Shown in pieces: positions 22,997 to 34,619 of a stretch of 64,000 bases of DNA (its first letter is position 1; each line of letters opens with the position of its first letter). Below the pieces are notes generated by a model, which saw only the letters and a program-made list of their open reading frames with translations, did not search any database and was not told the DNA's origin. The DNA is taken from assembly GCA_003956705.1 (NCBI GenBank), contig QZCP01000001.1, positions 283,346 through 347,345 on the forward strand, written 5' to 3'. The position numbers were made by a program, and so were the translations under genes. This DNA comes from Brevipalpus yothersi. Lineage: Eukaryota > Arthropoda > Arachnida > Trombidiformes > Tenuipalpidae.

Positions 22997-23206
22997 GCTT
23001 CCTCCCACTTGAAAGAAATTTTCTCATCAGGTGAAGAATTCATTAGAATCAGAAGAAGAAGTCTATGGATTCTTGGAAATTAGGGTTGTTGAATTGATGC
23101 TTGCGGCGGAAACTTTCGAGACCAAATTCAAAAGTTCGCCTAGCGTACGTTGAGAGCTGAGTTCTCGATATTGTGTCAGTTCACAACTATCATCATATTC
23201 ACTGCA
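22997..23206. repeat. 210-bp block identical between units A and B (copy B)
   Basis: Identical partner of 21146-21355; it lies upstream of cystatin-like gene B. Confidence 0.8.
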
Positions 23207-23853
23207 CTGCACATGTACTGCCTCTCATCCCATCAACCTTCACTGTAACGATTCAATTTATCCTGACTTTACTAACCATGTGGCATCTATGGACATATTC
23301 TATCTCTTGATTATAGTTTATTCGAGTTATATTATGAACAAATTTTCAACATCAATCAATATTGGAAATTAAGAAACTAAAGCGCATCAGACTGAGGCAG
23401 AGCTGTTTGTTTCCAATTTCGAGAATGGTACTAAACCCACAGTAATCAAAAGCTATACATGTAGATCCCAACAGAGAATCTGCAGACTCGCTGGTGTTTC
23501 AATTTTTTGAAAAAATGTATCAAAGTTCTGATGATAACAATCAGAACGGTGAATTCTAATTTTCTATCACAGCTTATTCTACTCAAAAATTTTTCCTACA
23601 GATCAGAATGATTAATTAATTAATCAGTAGAGCAATACTTTGAAAATGATCCAGATTACTTGATTAGTGAGCGATATTTTCAGACCAGAAAGACAAAGAA
23701 TTTCAAATTTTAAAAGTTGGCATTGAGATAGCCACCGGAATCAAGGATCATTGTGATCAGAATACCAATGAAGCATCAGAATTTTCTCACGATCGAATCT
23801 TGTTTAAATTTCATTAACTATCATGCTTGAAAACATCCATCAATTCAATCCAA

Positions 23854-24330
23854 AATTCAATTGTTGGGAGGGAGGCTCGATGATGTGAGTCACCAATTAG
23901 CTTATTTTCGAGGGGGAAAATATATATCGCATTTAGGTGACAGATGTGGATTATACTTCAACTTTTGATCTGATTTGTCAATTTTTAATAATAATCGTGA
24001 AAACAATAAATGAAAACAAACAAATTCAAATGCTCACCACGAAAATTAATCGAATCGTGCGAGCTGTTTGCGTTTCAGGTCATATCAGACTGTTCAAAAC
24101 AGAAAAGCAATAAAGGCCTCCGCAAATCGTGGCTCGACAAATTCGTTTTTCTGTCGCACGGTCACCGAATCAATATATTTATTTGCTCTATTCTTCTTCA
24201 TCATATAAACAGAAATTTTTTTGTGATTGACGGTATCATGATATGACCAAAATTAATCGCGATATCTATATTTTCCCGAAAATATAGTGGGCTTGTCAGT
24301 GAGTCTTCTGACCACGGCTGGAGGAGTAGT
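23854..24330. other. Spacer between duplication and lysine-rich peptide gene
   Basis: Unique AT-rich sequence beyond the end of unit B. One ATG frame (24010-24246) is open for 78 codons, but it has no signal peptide or family resemblance, so no gene is called. Confidence 0.4.
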
Positions 24331-24338
24331 TATATAAA
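24331..24338 (+). promoter_or_regulatory. TATA box of the lysine-rich peptide gene
   Basis: TATATAAA lies 247 nt before the start codon at 24585. The long leader could contain an untranslated intron. Confidence 0.5.
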
Positions 24339-24584
24339 CTCGATGGATTCCCCTTAATCATATCAATTGATTTCAAAGTTTCAAATTTTCGTCATCAAGT
24401 AACAAAAAGTGAAGAAAAAAGTTTCATTCAGACTAGTTTTCTTTTCCCTAGTATATGCAGTTTTTTTAAACTCAATCACGAGTTCATTGCAAGTTCCAGT
24501 GTTAAAGTACTCATTTATCGGATTAACCACATTGTTTTTCCATTTTATTTCCATCAAATTCTCCACTACTAGTACACCGAGACA

Positions 24585-24905
24585 ATGCGATCAACAACTT
24601 TGATACTAATGTTGCTTCTAACTCTAGTGATAATCGTTGTTAACCTAGATACTGCGTCCGCAGATGGCTGGGGACATGAGGTTTATGAGTACGAAAAAGT
24701 TGATAAAAAGGTGAGTAATTAAAATTCCTCTTCGCCTGTCAATTCGAGATAGTGTAAGTAATTTTTTCTATCTTCCTAAAAGACTCTCAAGAAAATGATG
24801 AAAGAAATGAAAAAGATGAAGAAGAAGGAGAAGAAAATGATGAAGAAAAAGAAGAAAGAAAAGGAAATCATCATAATCAAAGATGATCATGGCTGGGGCT
24901 ATTGA
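24585..24905 (+). CDS. Small lysine/methionine-rich secreted peptide, unknown family
   Basis: I do not recognise this gene. Two exons, 24585-24710 and 24783-24905, join in phase 0 (AAAAAG|GTGAGT ... CTAAAAG|ACT) over a 72-nt intron and encode 82 residues. Residues 1-26 form a strong signal peptide (MRSTTLILMLLLTLVIIVV..., cleavage likely after ASA). The mature 56 residues contain 20 lysines and 6 methionines and no cysteine. They begin DGWGHEVYEYEK and end DDHGWGY, so a Gly-Trp-Gly motif brackets a cationic core that could be helical (TLKKMMKEMKKMKKKEKK), followed by IIII. A TATA box lies upstream. Antimicrobial, mucin-binding or structural roles are all conceivable; none is shown. Confidence 0.75.
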
Positions 24906-25870
24906 TCATAGTTCAACAATAGTTTAATTAATCTAAATTATAATAATGTATTGTTTTCTTCTTTCCCCATTTAAAACTCCCTGATTAATTACCTGTTAGT
25001 TGGAAAAAGTAAATGATTTTGGATATTGTATTGCCGCATACTGTGAATTTTTTCCACTTATTTTCTCACCACAATTACTGAAAAATTTTCAAGATCTATT
25101 GATTAAACCCTTTGTTAAATATGTACATGAATTAATCAGATGCCACTCATGATTCCTGGGAAATTTACTAATGGAAAACTACACTGATTAGCGAAATAGC
25201 GGGAGATGATCGGCGAGAGATTGTGAGAAAAATACTCTTGAATAAGTTTTCAAATGAGTGTGAAAGTTTTTTTTTCAAAAACCTCAATATATTTAAACCA
25301 TTTTTCAGAGGAACATGAAAAAGACTGCTTTCAAAAAAACATCGCAAAAAGCATGTGATTTGATTGTATACACTTTGCAGAATAAAAAAGTATGAAATAT
25401 TAACCGATATGGCTCCATGGAAGTACATTTCCGAATTACATTTTTCAAAAGATAGTTTGGACAAAGAAGGTAGATAAGAGATAAGAGACGATCAAATGGT
25501 AACATAGTAAACAAAAATGAGTTGCTGAGGCGATTCAAATCGCAAAAGCGGAACCCAATGATATATGGACATTCATGGTGTACATCTATCCATAATAAAG
25601 GAGAACAGTGAAATTTGAATGACTGAAGAGAATTCTTTACAAAAATTTGGTGCATTTCACAAGTACTCTCGTAAAAATAGGAGATACATCCATGAAAACG
25701 GTTTTGTAGAGGCAATGCAATGGAGTAGGTAAGTTGGATAAAAAAATGATTTGGCGAGCGCAGTTTTGCTTATCACATCACAGTTACTGAGGACGGAGTA
25801 GATCAAAAAGAGAACCAAGTTGTCAAAATATAGGTGTTAACCCTTCGGTATAATTCCACCCAACATCTGA
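24906..25870. other. Intergenic region between the lysine-rich peptide gene and ASPP
   Basis: Convergent 3' flanks. A minus-strand frame open over 25305-25715 lacks an ATG start and resembles nothing known; it is probably ASPP 3' untranslated sequence or spacer. Confidence 0.4.
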
Positions 25871-28057
25871 TCAATCCATTTTTTTACTGTTTTTCGCTCG
25901 TGGGAACAACTAAAGAGAATCAAAAATAAAGAGATGATAAATGTTATTAGCGAATATAATCAACATGGCGATTTGAATGGAAACATCTCAAAGTATGAGA
26001 AAACTAGAGAAAAATTTCATCGAAAACTCCCTTATCGATGGATTAAATACAATGTAAGTACTCCATGAATTGATATGGAAAACGACCTTACCCCGAGGAG
26101 ATTTCGAGGCACATAACCCTCTCTTCCATTGAGAGATGCCCACCACCAATCGTGCTCCTCATCATCACCACGTCGAAGAATTTTGATTTTGTCCCCATTC
26201 TTAAAGCTGAGTTCGTCAGATTTTTGGGCTTCATAGTCATAGACACCGTACACTATCCCATCGTTCATAACACCAAAATTTTCTTGCATTCCTAAAATTT
26301 TAAAGAGAAAAGATTTGAGTAGGATAGAATTCTATAAGAGAGGATCATCTTCTTCTTACCGATAAGATATTCATAACATTCAGAATAACCTTCCTCTCCT
26401 TCTTCGCATTTTTGAGCTGGAGTTTCTCGATCAGAGAAGGTAGTTGCGAAAATACAAGCTCCATTTTCAATTAAATATTTTACCATAGATAGTTTGTTAC
26501 AAGATGCAGCACAGTGTAATGGAGTCCTATAATGGAGGGAATTGATGTTGTAAGAGAGTATGTTCAGCTCAGATGATTGAGGGACTTACCATCCATCACT
26601 GTCGGGAGAATTGACATCACTACCAATTTCAACCAAATATTTCACCACATCAAGATGTCCAGCACAAATTGTGTTGTGGAGGGCAGTCACACCATCATCA
26701 CTCGCAGCACTAACATCAGGAATCTTAGAGAAGAGAAAATGTAATTTTTGTTTTAATAGTTTGTCCTTCATTCGATGCTCTAATTAAGCTTCTGATTCCA
26801 ATGAATAGTCAAGAAAGTAAAAACAAAAAATGAATTGACAAGTTAAGTAGAAATTATTATGAGGATGTTGGGGTAGCATTCGAGGGATTGGTGAGAGGAG
26901 GTCAGAACTACCGTCTGACAATCCGAAAGACTAATTGACCTGATCTATAGTCTGTATTATGGCTATTTTAAAAAGGGTGTGAGTAATTTCCTCACCTGAG
27001 AGGCAGTTTTCTTGATCAAATCTAATTCACCCTCCAAGGCGGCGTCTAACAGAAGAGCCATCGGGTCAAAGCTGACTTTGCGCTTCAGGCGTTCATGTCC
27101 TTTGCTTGGCTCTCTTTTCATGGAACTCTTCCCTTTACCATCGGTATTGTCTTTGGATAACGATGACGTCGAGGTAACATGCTTCGTCTGACAGTCCTCG
27201 TCAGAACTTTCGAAAGAACTCTCACTCTCGAATCTTGGTATGTGATGTGAAGTGGTTAGATTATTCCCACTCGTTGACAATGACTGTGAGTCTGTTGATT
27301 CCATGTGATGATTAGATCCTTGATGACTTATTTTCGATCCGTTTGAGGTGTAAGTTAAGTGTTCGCTAGAACATTCATCACTATCAATATTTGCTTTCTC
27401 TTCTCTCGGACCTTTGACATGGCTCAACTCCTTTTCAATATCACAATCACTGTTCATTGGTCGACGCTTTACCCTGTACCAATCATCATCTTGCGTATTC
27501 TTTGATCTCTTGGTGTCCTCCAAATGATCATATCTGGTTAACGTCCTATTGGAGATATCATCCACCTCATCTTCATTCTGATCACTGGAGCTTGATTTCT
27601 CCGAAGATTCTTCCTTGAGCTGGTGAGAGGAATACCGAACGCACTCTACGATCTCTTTACTTTGCTCATCATTTATACCCTTCAGATTCTCACTGACTGA
27701 TGCTTTTTCTAAACTGTTCACAGAAGGGGGAACAATATTGTCCAGAGGATTGTAAGTTTTATGTGATGCTTCATGTGATATACTATCCTCAGATTTTTTA
27801 TGATCTCTAGATGACTGAGAGTATCTGGAAGGTGATGAAGATTTTGTGGTCGCAAAAGTTTCTCCGTGGGATGAAACATCTGGCTGAATTGATGAACTCC
27901 TACAAGAATAGAAGAATGAGAAAAAGAGAGGTTAAAAGAGAAGAGTCTTGCGAAGGAAGATCATGAAAGGTGAAAAGTAAGAAAACTCAATTTGTTTTCT
28001 AAAAGAACAGGGCTAGATTCATAGAATATCACTCAATGTAAGCTATTCAAAAGAGAA

Positions 28058-28097
<40 letters not shown>

Positions 28098-28172
28098 ACA
28101 TGTATTCACAACCACCTATTCGTTGCAAACATCGTGAGAGGTCGAGTATTTGAATTATAGAAAAAGGGTGGT

Positions 28173-28206
<34 letters not shown>

Positions 28207-31200
28207 AAGAACAGATGAGAAACAATCTCATCTCTTGATCTGTAAACCTGTACTACAGAAGAAGAGAATTCTAATCGGTACCAAGGTAGTCTGAGAGAAC
28301 AGTACTATATATACATACATATATGTATACTCCTGCAATGACAAGTAATAGATTGAGCGAATAAGAATTGAGAAGAATGGATGAAATTGAGGAGTTTATT
28401 CTCCACAATGGCTTCAAATCGAATAGACTGTTGGTAGGGGTTAAGCTGTTGTGTAAGCAAAAACTTGTACTGGACAAGCAAGAAGTATTCATCAGACACA
28501 CACACACTCTCTCGCTTTTGTAGGTTCCTGAGTCTGGTAGACTTGAAGGAAGAAAACAATAATCACAGAAAGATGAAAGGAGGAAGGTGTAAATAGAAAT
28601 AAAGAACTAATAACCTCAAAGAATTGTTGGTTAGTGAGTGCCCATCTTCTGACGTTATTTTCTCTTCTGGGCCACCTGTTTCGCCCTGATAGCCTTTCTT
28701 CAAGCTGATTGTTTGAGGTAATGCATCCACTGATGATGGTGATGACAATGACAGCGACGATATTGATGAGGATGATGGTGAAAAATTTGCAACTCTTGAA
28801 GTTGAGAAAGGAAGCCTCGGTTGACGATGAGATGGAGGAAGAGAGCTTTCTATTGGTCTCTGTTGATAAGGATCCCGATTTTGATGGTTGTGAATAGTTT
28901 GACTTACAAAACGATCATAAGCATTATAGTTGTTCCTGCTGACATTCTCATAATTTGGCACCTCTTCTGATGATTTCATGTCTCGAGATTGACCAATCAG
29001 CTTTGGTGTTCCTCGAACTGAATCAATAACATTATAGCCGTTGGAGACATTGAAAGATTCACGTTCAGATCTATTAAATGACCCTGACTCAGGCTGATTG
29101 AGTAGATTATCAGGAGTTTGACTATCACCCCTCTGAGAGCGAAGACTTGACTCTTCAGAGGTGAGATGTTTTTGGCCACTGACGTGAAGGGAGTTTTCAA
29201 CCATTTTTTGGTTGTTCGGAGAGTTTTTGATTGGTGTTTCTTGAGAGGCTTCAAAATCACATGATCTATCTGGAGCGTGATGAACTGCCGCGAACGAGCG
29301 GTCTTTTGTCGAGGAAAACGAATTTTCACGGAGATTCTTTCGGTTAGAGTGGGTGATTTCGTTACTGTTCTCATATATTCGAGATTCTGTGCGACTGGGT
29401 TCTGAAGATATTATGGCTCCATTTTTTGGACTGTTTTGGTAGGGCAAATAAATTTCGTTGGTGTTTTGTTCCGAAGGTATACAGTCTCTTTCCGATTCTG
29501 TTGGATATGGCAAAGTTTGAGGTCTTGTTGAGCACCTCATGAGATCGCTGTTCACACAGTTGGTTGATTTCTGGAGTTAGGGTAGTGAAAATGGAAGTTT
29601 TATAGTGAGACGAGGAGTGTCTATTATGCAAATAGCTGGAATCAATAAACTTACCTCATTTAATGACTCTGCTTCAACACTGGCACACTGCTTCTGCGAT
29701 TGATCAGAATGATGAAGGTTTTGAAGGTGGTGTAAAGGTTGAGGAGGTTGAGTTGGATGGTTTTGATAGCTGTAAGGTTTTTTATTTTGGTGTTGCATGA
29801 TTGCCTGTTGAAGTTGCTTCTGTCTAAGCTGCACAAGACTCAACTGGGTTTTAGGCTGCTGTTCAGTCAAATTTGGTTGACGCTTAGTTTGAGGAATAGA
29901 TTTTTGCGGATAACTCCTGGTTGTATTACAAGAGCTGACTGAACTATGGAGTTGATTGCTTGTATCACCATTAAGAGAGCCATTACAACTACCTTGCATC
30001 CCGGGACTATGATTGCCTCTATTGACAGTAAGATGGGAGGTCTTTTGTTGATGGAGAAGTCTTCTTTTGAGCAATCGTTGCTGTAACTCGTTAATTCGCT
30101 CATCAATATTATTCATTTCCCAACGATTCAAGGGGAAATGTTTAAGCCTTTGAATCATCTGAGAACTGTGATGTCCATTAAGCTGAGACCGTGCCTATAC
30201 AAATGAGGTGTAAAAATTTTTCACAAATGAAGAAGAAAGAAGCATGAGAAATACATGAGTGGGAAAAGCCAATGATGCGAAGTGTGAATGAAGGATAGTT
30301 GAGAAAAAAAGAAAAATCAACAGCATCCATCCAGATGTATGAACAGAAGTGAAAGAAAAAAAAATAGAGAAAGAGAGAGTGAAAGACTGACTTTTTCAGA
30401 CGCTCTTCATGACATGAAGCGAGAAAAGTTTCGCAGCATTATTGATGGGTGAGGTCGATAATGGATGTACCTATGATGGGTTCTGAAGCCGTCGAGCAGA
30501 GAGCCTCACATCTTTCCAGAGATGTGTGTGTGTGAGAGAGAGAAAGATAGTGAAAGGCAGGGGGAGAGAAGATGAGAGAAAAACGAATGCCAAATGGAAG
30601 AGGGTCGAAGAACGAGAGTGGTCAGGGGCAATGTGGAGGCCCGAGGCATGCGGAGGCCAGGGTAAGGAGCACGAATTGGATCATAGAGATGCAATCTTGT
30701 CTCGACTACTCTGCACTGAGCTACTGTTAGAAAAAAAAGCGCATCTAACAGGTAAGTAGCAACAAGGGCCCAGGTAAGATGGAGAGAAAGATTTGAACAT
30801 GCAAAATTTCGCTTTTCAGGGACGCTCTTCTCGAGATGTTTTCTAGACTTCTTTATTCTCAAATGAGACGAATAATTTGGCAGACACGAGGCGAAGAGAG
30901 ATCATGTTCTTCATTTGCTTGCTTACTTGATACATATTTGGTGAATATTATATTTCACAAACATGGGGGCAAGTAAGTCCAGCCGGAGGGAGAGAAGGAA
31001 GGCTCTTGGGACAACTTGTCCGATGACAAGAAATTCCAGAAGTAAATAAAAATGCGGAAATCAGTAGCCGAATATCCCGTTCAAATCTGGCGAGATAGTG
31101 AGGTAGAAGTTTTGAAGTGTAGAAGAGAAGAGAGAAGAGTAGTGTAGAAAAAGAGCCTAAAGATTCTCCATTGGAGAGCTAAAAAAGAGGAAGATGTTAA

Positions 31201-31307
31201 GGAGGCTGGAGAGATGAGGAAGAGCGATAGAAGATGCGAGGGGCAAGATGGGCAACTCTGAGAGAGTGGAGAGATGGATGATGAGAGAAGCGTGAAAAGA
31301 GCAACAG

Positions 31308-31387
<80 letters not shown>

Positions 31388-31830
31388 TTGAGGTCATCCT
31401 TTTGGACCAGCGTAAAACTTACCATAAACTCTTGCCGAAGCTTTTCAATATCATGATAATTGCTATTACTGGGATGAAGAAGATGATAGTGGCTGGCCGA
31501 ATTGGTAGTGATGGTTGGGTCACAAGTAATACTACCACTACTACTACTACCACCACCACAAACTCCTACTCTGACCGAACTATCGTTGAATCGACGGCTT
31601 TGATCAACATTTAATACTCCATTGAGAGAAGATAGATCATAAATGTTGGGACTAATTCGGCTTTTAGTACAGGTTGGAGCGTTAATCCGATAGTTGGGAA
31701 TGTTGGTAAATCCATTCACATTACCTCTTAATTCATCTAATTGTCGTGTCAAAGCATCAACTTTGGCCACAGAAAGACTTAATTCTTTCTGTTTTTCAAT
31801 AAACAAAGCTCGCATGGTATCCAATTCCAT
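25871..31830 (-). CDS. ASPP: ASPP family protein (PP1/p53-binding, ankyrin + SH3)
   Basis: ASPP proteins (ASPP1/2, iASPP) bind protein phosphatase 1, RASSF and p53-family proteins. Exons (minus): 31830-31423, 30194-29655, 29570-28615, 27899-26996, 26723-26590, 26526-26360, 26291-26092 and 25909-25871, phase-consistent, about 1115 residues; human ASPP2 has 1128. The N-terminus shows the coiled coil MRALFIEKQKELSLSVAKVDALTRQL, continuing in IDERINELQQRLLKRR. The long middle is Ser/Gln-rich and disordered. KVSF (27079-27068), an RVxF-type PP1 docking motif, directly precedes MALLLDAALEGE and the ankyrin repeats (DDGVTALHN, DSDGWTPLHCAAS). An SH3 domain (VYDYEAQKSDELSF, DWWWASLNGREGYVPRNLLG) follows, then a 12-residue tail LFPRAKNSKKMD. 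The exon ending at 28615 has a weak donor (GTTATT). Confidence 0.95.
28064..28204. repeat. (GA)n microsatellites in an ASPP intron
   Basis: Two (GA)n tracts, 28064-28095 and 28174-28204, lie within the intron 27900-28614. Read in the sense of the gene they are (CT)n. Confidence 0.95.
31311..31384. repeat. (GA)37 microsatellite in an ASPP intron
   Basis: An uninterrupted 74-nt GA run, CT in the sense of ASPP. It starts 38 nt downstream (gene sense) of the exon ending at 31423. Confidence 0.97.
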
Positions 31831-32629
31831 TTTGATTGTGGTGATGATTGGTGTTGTTGATGATCTTGATACAGGGCTAATCAAGCGAATGGCCCGACAA
31901 TTTCAGCATCAAAAATGAAGTTTCAAAGTGGCAAACAGACCATACTGAAATTTTATCCATCTCACCAAAGGAATGGATATTTTAACTTAATATAAGTATG
32001 TTTGTGGGTGATTTGATAGCAATCAATGGTATCCTTTTTGTACACTATTGTATATCTATATGTATATATACAACAAACACAAAGTAAATAAAAAAACTTG
32101 ATCACAATAATTTTGGCCAATAATTTTTAACACGACACACAATCGAAGTGAACATGTTGATCTGTAAGTTTCCTTCTCTCACACACACACTTTAAAACCA
32201 AACACAAACCCAATTAGAACACCAAAAGTACAAACACACCAAAAATAATATATTAATACATAATCATGAACTCAATGAGGTGGAGAGGTAGTAAAAAATG
32301 AATAATTAATATAAGTTATAAGTTAAATTAAGTTGATTAAGATGAAGAAGTTGCGTTTTATGTGTATGTGTGTGTGAGAACTCGAAATGAATGAAATTTT
32401 CATTATGAAAACATCTTTTTCATGTTTTTCAATCTCTCTCACAGCTTTCAGCTTGACTCACCTTTTCTCTCTATCAATTCCACTTATCGATATCAGCCAA
32501 ACTTTGTACAACTTGAGTAGGGCCAGTGTGTGAGTAGCGATACAGGTATCGGATATAAAGCGCTCGAAAAAAAAGTTGGCCTCAGCTCAGCTCAATCGGC
32601 TGCAATCGGTTGCTGTTTTGTGGCCTCAC

Positions 32630-32820
32630 TTAGCTTGCCCGCTTAGACTTTGAAGTCTTTGACCAGCGCAACGTGGACACTCATACTGAGCCTGGATAGT
32701 TGAATATTGGTATGAGTTGCTGAAATGTTCAACAATTTTGTTGATAATATTATCGGAATGGAAGATTGGTGGGACAAATTCGATGGGGATGTTAGAACTT
32801 GGAGTTTTTTTCCATCGCAT
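32630..32820 (-). CDS. Possible first coding exon of ASPP
   Basis: An ATG frame with an in-frame stop upstream encodes MRWKKTPSSNIPIEFVPPIF and onward to a CPRC motif, then SLSGQA. It meets a consensus donor (AA|GTGAGG) at 32630 in phase 2. The frame of the ASPP exon at 31830 extends upstream to a phase-2 acceptor (GATTAG|C at 31876), so the two are phase-compatible across a 753-nt intron. The peptide has no family resemblance I can name, and the acceptor has a poor pyrimidine tract. Alternatively ASPP starts at the ATG at 31830. Confidence 0.3.
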
Positions 32821-33122
32821 GGAGAAGGAGAGAGAAAAAGTTTAGCTTCTTAAAATATTTGATCCCTCACTTTCTCTTTGCCGATAGAATGAAGGTAAAT
32901 AGTGTTACCGTTGAATGAAGGTTGAAGTAAAATGAATCGAATCAATCGGCTCAATTTTGTCGAGACTAATAAGGTGAGTGGTGCCCACGTTCCAACAGAT
33001 TATCATCAGTGGCACCACAAATGTGGCTTCAAATAGGCGACATTTGCCATAATAAGCTACGATTATCCGTTCTTTCATTGACTTAACATTGAACTACAAT
33101 TGGAAATGATTGAAGAATTGAA

Positions 33123-33350
33123 ATGTATGCGATTCTTAAAATATCATTCGTAATTTTTTTCTTCTTCTTAAACCAAAGTCTGCTGGAAGGTTTTGTAAGT
33201 GGCGTAAGTCAAGAACAGTTTTGCCTGAATGAATCCGAACGAACAGCTTTCTTGAGCATGTTCGAATATCGTTTGACAAGAGAAACTTTGGTATTAACTA
33301 TTGAGGAACTTAAAATTATCAATGAATTAGTAGTACGTATATTCTCCTGA
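33123..33350 (+). CDS. Candidate small secreted protein, unsupported by homology
   Basis: An ATG frame of 75 codons starts with a hydrophobic leader (MYAILKISFVIFFFFLNQSL) resembling a signal peptide. It continues with a short polar chain holding one cysteine, and ends RIFS. There is no recognised domain and no clear promoter. AT-rich sequence can produce such frames by chance, so this is only a candidate. Confidence 0.2.
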   Translation: MYAILKISFVIFFFFLNQSLLEGFVSGVSQEQFCLNESERTAFLSMFEYRLTRETLVLTIEELKIINELVVRIFS

Positions 33351-34121
33351 AGTTCAATATGGTGAGAAAACCTTTTTAGATGAGAGGATATCGCCATAAG
33401 ATGAATCAGTCAGATGCATTAGAGGATTCTCTCTATTTCCGCCAAAGAGGAATGTTTTGCCTCGGTAGTTTTGAGGGATGGGAAAGTTTTTCATGATCTC
33501 AACTCACAATTCACACCATTTCTTTGATCAGAAATCATTGAACATAAATTTTCACAAGGCTTCTTTTATTGATAGTACAACGATTTTTTGATGAGAAAAT
33601 TTTTCATTAATTTTCTTGTCAATTGTTTTACATTCCTTGTGCTTGTCTTCACATCAAGGTAGCTCAAATAAAGGTGGCCCTCAATCTTAAACAAAGATTG
33701 GAAGAAAACCATATTTCCTAATGATTCTAGGCTTATTGTGATGGTAGCGTTCAGAAAAAGAGCACAATGAAGATTCAAAACTTCGAGGACAGCCGAGCCT
33801 TTGGCAAGCTTGGGGTCATTTCGACCTCATATTTAATAATGTTTCCAACTACACTAATCTTCTTTTTTTCGATTCTCATCTCTTTCTCTCCCTTAATCCA
33901 ACCATTGTCTTATTCAACATCATATACACTGAAAATAAAGAAGCCATACTCCTGAAAAGGAGGCTTCATAACTTTTATCCTTTAATTCTCTCTCTCTCCT
34001 CGTTTCTCTCCACTAATTTACAAGAGAGAAGCATTATTGTTCAAATATGCATTTATTCAAAGCGTCTAATGACTCATCGTTGATGCATAAAACGGCGGAA
34101 GCTGGGCAAGAGCATTTATTG

Positions 34122-34170
<49 letters not shown>

Positions 34171-34301
34171 GATGGTTAACTTTTACCATGACCAATGTTG
34201 ACAAAGGAAGAGAGAAAAAGAGCCATAGAATCGGTAGTTAGCCTTTTGGTTAAGGTTTCCTGGCGTTTACTGATGGAATAAGAGAGATGGCAAAATTGCC
34301 A

Positions 34302-34352
<51 letters not shown>

Positions 34353-34619
34353 TCGGCCGGCTGCATGCTCTTGGGAGAAGCTAACGTTTAAAGCCCGCCT
34401 CTTATGTGTGTTTTCAATGTGCAAGAGGAAAACATTGCCTTGTTTACTCTTCCATCACACTTTGGTGGTTCCTCTTCCTGTTTCTTCCAGTGCAATATCA
34501 TATTATTATTATTATTATTTTTTTCGAAGCACATTTCTTGTTATACTTATTGTCTTATTGACTGTTTGTCTACTACGTAAGTCTATCTCTCTCTTAATTT
34601 TCCTTCATCCCTCTTCATC
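33351..34619. other. Upstream region of muskelin
   Basis: Holds a (TC)n tract (34125-34167) and a (GA)n tract with interruptions (34302-34352), which form a potential inverted pair, and otherwise AT-rich sequence. The muskelin promoter should be near the right end; no TATA box is placed. Confidence 0.4.
34125..34352. repeat. (TC)n and (GA)n tracts in inverted arrangement
   Basis: (TC)n at 34125-34167 and (GA)n at 34302-34352 are complementary and separated by about 135 bp, so they could pair as a hairpin. Confidence 0.85.

Larger units (their letters stand above)
21998..23853. repeat. Segmental duplication unit B (direct tandem)
   Basis: Second copy of the unit, about 1.86 kb, with cystatin-like gene B. 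The two units differ by scattered substitutions and small indels plus one roughly 260-bp length difference. Confidence 0.85.

Noticed and set aside
24010..24246. 78-codon ATG frame before the lysine-rich peptide gene
   Set aside because: No signal peptide, domain or splice context; it is consistent with chance in AT-rich DNA.
6325..24905. Functional secretory-pathway gene neighbourhood (WDR44, ARL4, ZFPL1, SPCS2, secreted peptides)
   Set aside because: Gene orientations are mixed, promoters are separate, and clustering of such common functions can arise by chance.
25305..25715. 136-codon minus frame downstream of ASPP
   Set aside because: It starts at a non-ATG codon, has no domain or splice partner, and lies in likely 3' flank.
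31081..31422. Long minus frame continuing past the ASPP exon through a Ser-Leu run
   Set aside because: It only reads through the intronic (CT)n tract; a consensus donor at 31423 ends the exon.
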